Position numbers and translations under genes: made by a program
Assembly (NCBI GenBank): GCA_021927905.1
Contig: BLLK01000047.1
Location: 2,914,001-2,978,000 of the forward strand
Origin: Chaetoceros tenuissimus
Taxonomy: Eukaryota > Bacillariophyta > Thalassiosirophyceae > Chaetocerotales > Chaetocerotaceae
Length of the DNA stretch: 64,000 nt
Direction of reading: 5' to 3'
Notes under the pieces: model-generated
The model's input: the letters and a program-made list of their open reading frames with translations, nothing else
Databases searched by the model: none
What the model was told of the DNA's origin: nothing
Shown: in pieces, positions 58,124-64,000 of the stretch
Position numbering within the stretch: the stretch's first letter is position 1
Layout: each line of letters starts with the position of its first letter

Positions 58124-58528
58124 TCAACTTTCATTTCTTTTAATCGTTCTGAAATAATGTTTTGGTGCCTTATAACTGCTGTCGCGAGAAAAACACTTTT
58201 GACAGGTAGAGCCACAGGCAGAACACGTGAAAGATTTGCTTTCAATTTGACTGTTAGAATAACAAGAGATAGGGATCTTGATTCTTTCGGATAGAGTATA
58301 TTGCGGTTTATAACATGTGTTTTCCTTAGTACATGATGCTTTTGATGTATCAATTGGACTAGTAGATGCAGATGTGAGTTCCTGCATTTGCTCCAAATTC
58401 TCATCTGTTCCAGATAATGATTCTCCGTGCTTATCATCATCAATCTTGATCTGCGGATTCAAGTAATAATCTTCCAGGAGAAGAAACTCTGCTGTATTGC
58501 CTAGCGAGTCGTATCCGATAATACACAT
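58124..58528 (-). CDS. Small Cys-cluster protein, possibly lacking its first exon
   Basis: 134 codons from an ATG at 58528. The C-terminal part has a compact Cys cluster, FTCSACGSTCQKCF (CxxC, three residues, CxxC), probably one zinc site, followed by a basic tail. The start CIIGYDSLGNTAEFLLLEDY looks like a folded strand-helix and has no relatives I recognise. In-frame coding-like sequence continues upstream of the ATG (KKISARNRKNL) as far as an acceptor-like AAAAAG at about 58558. The gene may therefore have one or more upstream exons in 58560-58860 that I cannot define. Confidence 0.5.
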   Translation of the reverse strand: MCIIGYDSLGNTAEFLLLEDYYLNPQIKIDDDKHGESLSGTDENLEQMQELTSASTSPIDTSKASCTKENTCYKPQYTLSERIKIPISCYSNSQIESKSFTCSACGSTCQKCFSRDSSYKAPKHYFRTIKRNES

Positions 58529-58928
58529 TAGATTTTTACGATTTCTTGCAGATATCTTTTTGAAGTGAAGTGATTAGTACACTAGGAACATGTATATATT
58601 TTGTATCAAGAAAGTGTCAAGGTTGGTGGTTGAGAGGGTTTCGTGCGAACCAACCAGAAGCATCAGTTCCTCATCTGAGAAGCTTCCATGCATATAACAT
58701 TGATTCCCGCATAAAGTTGTAAGTTGGCTGACCGAGCTCTGTATATACATACGTACAGGCAAAAAAGAAGAGAAGCCGAACCAGGTGAAAGGTCCTTTAA
58801 GTGAATGCAAACTATTATTACACCGTAACTGTTTGAAAATATACCGAGTAACGCAGCTATCAAATTTCCAAAAAAGGTTCACATAATTTATTCCTTGTAC
58901 AAGTGCGAAGTGAAAAACACGAAATATT
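58529..58928. other. Spacer, may hold an upstream exon
   Basis: 400 bases between two minus-strand genes: 3' end of the beta-helix protein gene and the start region of the Cys-cluster gene. A minus-strand open region (58574-58880) has one ATG-led candidate exon (MHGSFSDEEL) but no strong donor. TACGTA occurs at 58750. Nothing else. Confidence 0.3.
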
Positions 58929-61403
58929 CTACACCAAATTCCTTACATACACATCATAGATTCCATCCCCGTCATCAAATTCTGCTGGTATGCAACTCTT
59001 GAGCTTCCAACATTTTGATGTGGTAGATCTATAAACTACACATTCACAAGACAAGTCCGATGAACAACGATCTTGACATTGATCTGCTGATCGAACGGTG
59101 ACGGCAACATCGTCTATTTCCAAACCACCATTTCCCACATAAGCATTTTTATTTGAGTACTTTGTGTAGTTGCGATCTTGTTCGTTGGGATCAACGGCAG
59201 TACCAAATGTAAGATTCGAGACAGTACTATCATTTACAATGAAATCAGATTTTGATAGCGCTTTACCGGCGACTAATCCAGTTATCGACATATTTTCAAT
59301 CCTACCACTTAAATCTCCTGTACAACCTGGTGCGGGAGTAGGCTCCCCAGACAAGAAATTGTTATATCCTCCCGTTTGATAAAACTCTTCATCAAAGTAA
59401 ATGCCATTGATGCTCATATCATTCATATTTCCAACACATCCTTCGGGAGTGAGATGTCGGCTGTACGCTTTCTTACTAATTTGTAATCCAACAGCACAGC
59501 TGGCAGCTGTCTCGACATAAATATTGCTTAGAACATATCTTTGTTTGACACTGCCAGATCCATACACTCCTCCTACTATACATTGCCCCGAAGAAGTTTC
59601 TGGCCAATTTGGGCTTGTCACCCAGTTGTGGTTATGTATAATGTAAACATTGTCTACAATTGTGTCGACGTCTGGTTGATTCCAGTTCCACCACCCAAAG
59701 TTTATAGGCCAACCAAGAGTAAGTTGCCATATGGTAATATCTTTGTAGACCCCGTTCGAATCCCATGGCTTAATAGCATCATCGACAGTGCGAACAAAAG
59801 AATTCTCGACAGTGCCCCATTTCCCAGCATTTAAACCGTCTTGTCCAAGTTGCCAAGTCATGCATTTTACATAAGACACTTTTTGACCATCGTCGTGACT
59901 TGTTGGGCAATTCGTGAAGTCTGTGTTTGGACTATCATCCATATTCTTTTCTTGACAATGAGCTTGACGAAATTTATATGGCGGGTCTTTTAATTGCAAA
60001 TCAAAAGCATCGAAGGGTTCATCATCATTTGTCAAAGGTGACCAATTAGCATTGATGTTGAGACAATATCCAAACAATCCGCATGTAGGATTTGTATTGA
60101 TGAGTGTCAAACCAAATACTTGAATATTTTTTCCATATATTCCCACATTTTGGCGGGTTGCATCGTCAGAAATGCCAATTAAATCTGGCTCTAAATCATA
60201 GTGGACATCGAGAGTTCCGTACCCTTTTAGAATAACATTTTTCACTTTCTTTTCTGTTTGTACAATCCGTGCTCTCACGTATGCTCCTTTCTCAAAATAT
60301 ACTTGGGTGTTATCATGAACCTTGAATACATGATCTCTTCCCCAATCATATGTAATCCCTGCCTTGAATACATAACTCTTATTGGGCCCAAGATTTTCAA
60401 ATACTCTACTACTCGTTGAAGAAATTTCGATCAAACTACTCGAATTGGGTAATGTTATCTCAGGGTTAACAAAAAGCATAAGGGCATCAAATGTGGTGGC
60501 TTGATTCTTATTCCTCCACAAAGAATCTTGAGCGAATTCAACTGAGAATTGTCCAGTATCAGCCAAGAAAAATGATGCCTCAGTATCTCCATTTGCAAGC
60601 TTTGCCAGCCCCCAGTTGCGTGTCTTTCGACTTGGTCTAACAAAAAATCCCCTTGCGCCACTTTGTCCTTGTACAAATGTAGAGACTTGCACATATAAAA
60701 CTTTGCCCTGTGGCAAGACCAAGTCCACATATGTAACACTTCCTTTTTGTCCCTCCCTCTCTTCACAACTATCAGCTGCAGGTTGCTTCATATAACGAAT
60801 ATCATCTACAGCAACTGGTGTACAAGATGCCTGACCTACTGAATCTGCAATACATGCCTTCACAGAGTAAAGTCCATCATTTGGTGGTGTTGGTGTTGGT
60901 GGTGTTGGGGAAGCAACAGGAGACTGCACTGGTGTTGACACACTGCAGAGGCCACATGATTTTACACAGCCAGCAGCTACTGCTCCTTTCTGTGTTCCCT
61001 GCAAAGTTGGTGTGCCATCAGCGGCCTCAGCTTTGCCGTTGAATAAAGCCCCATTAGGGTCACAATAGTTTGCTCTACGCCTTACTCCCTTCTTTTCATT
61101 CGTGAAGAAGCTACACGATCTACTCTTACCCGAGTTAATGACTGTAAATTGGTAATCCAGCGTATCATTACAATTACAATTATTGCAGGTATCTTGACAG
61201 GCACCAAAAATATGACCTCTTTTGCAAAATTTTTTGATGCGCTTGGCAGAATTCTTGCCCTTGTTGAGCCAAGCACATTTCCGTGTTTTACCATTCCCTA
61301 GCTCGAAGCGGAACGAACTATCATCTACGCATTGGCCATCCGAAGAATTTACAAGTGCAGATACAGTGAAAAGAAAAAAGTATACGAGTATACCCATCTT
61401 CAT
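58929..61403 (-). CDS. Secreted GH49-like beta-helix protein with ShKT and PAN modules
   Basis: A single exon of 824 residues. The signal peptide is ILVYFFLFTVSALVNSSDG. Next come two Cys-rich ShKT-like modules (residues ~24-76, C...CAWLNKGKNSAKRIKKFC...CQDTCNNC, and ~77-150, ending GCVKSCGLC), then a Pro/Thr linker (TPPTPTPP). Residues ~330-760 resemble the GH49 dextranase/isopullulanase family of right-handed parallel beta-helix proteins (VYFEKGAYVRARIV, NVGIYGKNIQVFGLTLINT, WGTVENSFVRTVDDAIKPWD, IVDNVYIIHNHNW). The DDAIKPWD stretch contains the adjacent Asp pair expected at such active sites. The end is a PAN/apple-like module (DQCQDRCSSDLSCECVVYRS). Likely an extracellular glucan hydrolase or wall protein; the substrate is not determinable. 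Confidence 0.82.
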   Translation of the reverse strand: MKMGILVYFFLFTVSALVNSSDGQCVDDSSFRFELGNGKTRKCAWLNKGKNSAKRIKKFCKRGHIFGACQDTCNNCNCNDTLDYQFTVINSGKSRSCSFFTNEKKGVRRRANYCDPNGALFNGKAEAADGTPTLQGTQKGAVAAGCVKSCGLCSVSTPVQSPVASPTPPTPTPPNDGLYSVKACIADSVGQASCTPVAVDDIRYMKQPAADSCEEREGQKGSVTYVDLVLPQGKVLYVQVSTFVQGQSGARGFFVRPSRKTRNWGLAKLANGDTEASFFLADTGQFSVEFAQDSLWRNKNQATTFDALMLFVNPEITLPNSSSLIEISSTSSRVFENLGPNKSYVFKAGITYDWGRDHVFKVHDNTQVYFEKGAYVRARIVQTEKKVKNVILKGYGTLDVHYDLEPDLIGISDDATRQNVGIYGKNIQVFGLTLINTNPTCGLFGYCLNINANWSPLTNDDEPFDAFDLQLKDPPYKFRQAHCQEKNMDDSPNTDFTNCPTSHDDGQKVSYVKCMTWQLGQDGLNAGKWGTVENSFVRTVDDAIKPWDSNGVYKDITIWQLTLGWPINFGWWNWNQPDVDTIVDNVYIIHNHNWVTSPNWPETSSGQCIVGGVYGSGSVKQRYVLSNIYVETAASCAVGLQISKKAYSRHLTPEGCVGNMNDMSINGIYFDEEFYQTGGYNNFLSGEPTPAPGCTGDLSGRIENMSITGLVAGKALSKSDFIVNDSTVSNLTFGTAVDPNEQDRNYTKYSNKNAYVGNGGLEIDDVAVTVRSADQCQDRCSSDLSCECVVYRSTTSKCWKLKSCIPAEFDDGDGIYDVYVRNLV

Positions 61404-61876
61404 TTTACCTTTTTTTTGTTATGTGATGTATGATGATGTCCATGTTTTGCACAAAGTCGTATTTGTAGCTTGTAGCCGAAGAGGAGCGGTCGTATCAACC
61501 GACACGAAAGCTTTTTATTCTTTTAAAACACGCTAAATTACATATATTTAAAAAATGACAGAATAAAAGAAATGAAAATTGTTTTCTTCAATATTGAAGT
61601 TTTATCTGTTCTCTGTTCGTATCCAGAAAACCTTTTTGATTAACTTCAGTATCCATAATGGTAACAATCTTTTCCTATACTCTGAATTTGAATGACAATG
61701 CTCACGACTAACTCATGTTGAGATGATTAGTCTATGATGGTCTTTGACATAACTACAAGAACGTTCGAGGTACTTTCAATAAAAATTGCGATGTAGGACA
61801 ATTCAATATGATTATGGTTATTATGTACAAGAATGAATCTTATGTATACGTGTATTGATATTATTAACAGAGGAAA
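61404..61876. promoter_or_regulatory. Intergenic spacer
   Basis: 473 bases between two minus-strand genes: promoter of the beta-helix gene and 3' end of the phosphatase-like gene. AT rich; no element was recognised. Confidence 0.3.
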
Positions 61877-62817
61877 TTATGTGCAGAATTTGATACCAGC
61901 AGCTCTCAAAGGTTTACATTTGGTCTCAGAATCAATTGTTTGCATGATATTGTCTATCCAGGACGGAGTACTTGCAATTGCGATGATCTTCTCGTCTCTG
62001 CTTTTCAACCATGACAAGAAATTATCCTTGAATTCGTCAGTCTCTTCAAGAAGGCTATAATCGATTCCTGAAAATGTTTTCTTCATACCATCAAGTGGCG
62101 ACACAAAATCAGAATCACTACATGAAGGATATGCAACCCATTTTGTTTCTGAAATAGACCCAGGGCAATTGTATGGAAAAGAAATAAGAGCAGTTTCAAT
62201 TGCGCAACGTAAAGGAGGGACCACAAAGAGTTGTGGAACTAGCTCTGTGTTTGGATTACAGTAAGCACCTGTTGTACCAGTCATTTTGAATGCATGACCT
62301 ATCCCCTGTTAAACAGATCAAAATGTGAGATGAATCTCGTTGTGAACATATTATAGAAGAAATAGATTTTGTTATATACCTGACTGGTGAGAGCAATATC
62401 TCCTTCAGCTTTATGTCCAAAACTCGCATCTGAATGTTCTTTAGTAACAATCTCTGCCTCAGTATGGGCAACGAGAATAATTACCTTGTCAAAAACATCT
62501 TCTTTACTTTGTACGACAGCACCTGCCTCTTTTAATGTAAGTTCTGTTCCTAATACTTGAATATCTTCAAACTCTGCCATACTATGGACTGACTGCAACA
62601 ATTCTGGGTTATATGAGAATTTCTCTCCTCCATAGTGTTGAACAGCAGTACTGAACTCTCTATGTTCATGTCTCTTGACATTACTGCTTTGTTCTCCATA
62701 GGAAGATTCAATGTTTATGTTTGCAATAGTCGTGCTCGACGCATGGGTTCTTCGAGATGTGCAAAAAACTGCTGCTCTACTTGTTCGATGTGAGAAAGAT
62801 GAAAAATACCGGAGCAT
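61877..62817 (-). CDS. Histidine-phosphatase-fold protein with degenerate active site
   Basis: Two exons, 62817-62380 and 62305-61877, phase 0 (GTATAT donor, TTAACAG acceptor); 288 residues. The first ~58 residues are Ser/Arg/Thr rich (RYFSSFSHRTSRAAVF), a probable mitochondrial presequence. The body follows the phosphoglycerate-mutase-like superfamily: VIILVAHTEAE in place of the VRHGE strand, DIALTSQGIGHAFKM (family: DxPLTxxGxxQA), VVPPLRCAIETAL (family: SPLxRxxETA), and IIAIASTPSW where the second catalytic His (SHG) should be. The first catalytic His (118) stays, but the preceding Arg is Ala, the Gly is Thr and the second His is missing. This suggests a pseudoenzyme or a changed reaction. 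Confidence 0.75.
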
Positions 62818-63338
62818 AGTCGGAACTTATTGGTACTATTGATTGGTGTTGAAACTTTCAAGTAAGATCTAATGAGCAAACTACTGCTACTGATAGAGAG
62901 ACTATGATGGTAAAAAGTTACCCAAGATTCTCAAGATTTTGCAAATTAGGAGTGGTCTGTGATGTGTATTTATTATGAAGATTCTTTTGATTCTTGAAAT
63001 TCTTCTTTGTTTTGAAACAACAGCACGGTCCGTACGTAATTCCTTGTACCGAATGTGCACTCACTTCTTTGTTGACACAGACACATCACATTTTGATGGG
63101 CTTCGTATTTCGTACGTTGAGACAGAATTTTTCAATTAATGACCTCCTTTCCCCTGCCTTTTCCTTTTCAGTCTTTTTCTTTTCAGTTTCTTCCCTCCGA
63201 CACGGCTCATTATTCATGATAGTAGATGGTAGTCCTATGGTACATGGTACCTATTATTACCTAGACCATAGATATATTATTGTAAACTATTCATCATTTT
63301 CTACAAGTTTCGTTTGAAAACCAGATAACATCGTAGTC
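62818..63338. promoter_or_regulatory. Divergent intergenic region
   Basis: 521 bases between the phosphatase-like and methyltransferase genes. It has TACGTA at 63034 and a run of repeated ttttcagt (cttttcagtctttttcttttcagtttcttccc near 63166-63197). A 107-codon + strand frame (62994-63317) is not supported. Confidence 0.3.
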
Positions 63339-64000
63339 ATGTGTGCACTGTCGCATCTTATTGCATTCTTTTGTGTAGTTCAGTGCTCTAGCTTCCAGAT
63401 TCTGTCATCATCTTCGAGACACTCTTCATTACAACTTCGTGTTGATGACACTACTGAGACGACTCTTATCAAAAACGTAGTCCATTGCGGGTCACGTCGC
63501 TCAATGATACAAGAAACTTTCCATAATCTGCTTGTAACAGCTAATTGTGGGTTAGTTTTTGCAGCTAGTGCTCCTCGCGCCGATGCCATTTCTTCTGAAG
63601 AAGCACAAAAGTCATATGATAAATATGCTGCTACATATGATGAATTAGACGGAGGAAAAGTAGCGGACTCGTTAGGAATCGAAGCCGCGAGGAGTAAATT
63701 GTTACAACAAGCTAGAGGCAGAACACTCGAAATCGGCGTGGGGACAGGGTTGAATCTACAAAAATATAAATTTGCATCATCTCCAACAGCGAATGATGGA
63801 GTTACATCACTCACCCTTCTTGATATCTCGGAAGGTATGATGGGTGAGGCAAAATCTAAACTTGCAAATTTAGACATTCCAGAATTTGTAGATATCAATT
63901 TCGTCCGTGCAGATGCAACATCAGAACTAGCAAATAAGTTTGAGCCAGAATCTTTCGATACCATTGTTGATACTTTCAGTTTATGTGTAATGGGGAATAT
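63339..64000 (+). CDS. SAM methyltransferase with apparent thylakoid-lumen targeting (partial)
   Basis: From the ATG at 63339 the frame runs open to the right edge, 220 residues. Residues 1-16 are a signal peptide (LSHLIAFFCVVQC|SSF). Residues 52-83 form a second signal: twin arginine SRRSMIQE, a hydrophobic LLVTANCGLVFAASA and PRADA|ISS as an AxA-type end, as in Tat substrates. The mature part starts KSYDKYAATYDELDGG, then motif I TLEIGVGTGLNL, a later strand LTLLDISEGMM and FDTIVDTFSLCVMG. This is a class I (type 11/OMS1-like) methyltransferase fold, consistent with the family. Lumen location is inference. Substrate unknown: quinones, lipids or proteins are possible. The C-terminus lies beyond the window. 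Confidence 0.85.
   Translation, partial: MCALSHLIAFFCVVQCSSFQILSSSSRHSSLQLRVDDTTETTLIKNVVHCGSRRSMIQETFHNLLVTANCGLVFAASAPRADAISSEEAQKSYDKYAATYDELDGGKVADSLGIEAARSKLLQQARGRTLEIGVGTGLNLQKYKFASSPTANDGVTSLTLLDISEGMMGEAKSKLANLDIPEFVDINFVRADATSELANKFEPESFDTIVDTFSLCVMGN

Noticed and set aside
59740-59790. A tRNA B-box-like sequence (gttcgaatccc)
   Set aside because: It lies inside the intact beta-helix coding exon and no acceptor or anticodon stems pair around it.
8633-63039. TACGTA hexamers in several intergenic regions as a shared regulatory site
   Set aside because: The hexamer also occurs inside genes (for example near 16438, 18830, 26053) at about the frequency expected for this base composition; no position preference was clear.
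62994-63317. 107-codon + strand frame upstream of the methyltransferase
   Set aside because: Phe/Ser-rich translation of pyrimidine tracts in a divergent promoter; no motif.
1-64000. Transposons, LTR elements, viral remnants, CRISPR arrays
   Set aside because: No integrase, transposase, reverse transcriptase or capsid-like frames and no long terminal or spaced direct repeats were seen; the only strong tandem repeat is the coding minisatellite.

Overview
This window is AT-rich nuclear DNA from a diatom or a close photosynthetic stramenopile. Four lines of evidence support this. Several predicted precursors carry the bipartite plastid pre-sequence of complex red plastids, with a signal peptide cleaved just before Phe: AA|FAP in the parvulin, YA|FAP in pyruvate kinase, SA|FTV in a small membrane protein and HG|FSI in a cyclophilin. 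Genes lie 60 to 900 bases apart on both strands. Introns are few, mostly 60-110 bases, with GTAAGT/GTGAGT donors. Finally, the gene content includes diatom-style families (secreted EGF-type proteins, short LRR proteins, ShKT-like Cys modules). No mobile element, viral remnant, CRISPR array or convincing tRNA was seen. Two genes whose relatives act in cilia suggest a species with flagellated gametes, hence perhaps a centric diatom; that step is inference.

Left third (1-22 kb): a 1187-codon open frame runs off the left edge. It is followed by a chalcone-isomerase-like protein, exocyst subunit Sec10, a membrane-anchored TPR protein with a stop/start-overlapping upstream frame, exocyst subunit Sec6, a large PX-BAR-type sorting nexin, a KH RNA-binding protein, a 7TM receptor, a TEX9-like coiled-coil protein and a thylakoid-lumen cyclophilin.

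Middle third (22-42 kb): a small plastid membrane protein, a secreted EGF-type protein (3 exons), an ankyrin-like/coiled-coil protein, a nuclear protein with a 72-bp tandem repeat, an MBD-like domain and an H1-like tail, an LRR membrane protein, ribosomal protein eS30, a GNAT acetyltransferase, GINS subunit Psf3, the ciliary transition-zone protein TMEM216, a SpoU-type RNA methyltransferase, a plastid parvulin, ribosome-assembly factor RLP24 and plastid pyruvate kinase (5 exons).

Right third (42-64 kb): an IGHMBP2/SMUBP2-type helicase, a RING-H2 membrane protein, an FZL-like dynamin-family GTPase, a single-TM orphan, an anoctamin, VMA21 with a 14-nt first exon, a leishmanolysin-like metalloprotease, a 75-residue three-exon gene too short for ordinary ORF calling, a Cys-cluster small protein, a secreted GH49-like beta-helix protein with ShKT and PAN modules, a degenerate histidine-phosphatase-fold protein, and a methyltransferase cut by the right edge that carries an apparent Tat lumen-targeting signal.

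Most genes are unrelated housekeeping loci. The groupings worth noting are Sec10 and Sec6 around one TPR gene, TMEM216 and the TEX9-like gene as possible ciliary relics, and a set of plastid or lumen precursors (cyclophilin, parvulin, pyruvate kinase, methyltransferase). Where splice joins are given, they are deduced from GT-AG sites, matching phase and restored family motifs; no transcript data were available.
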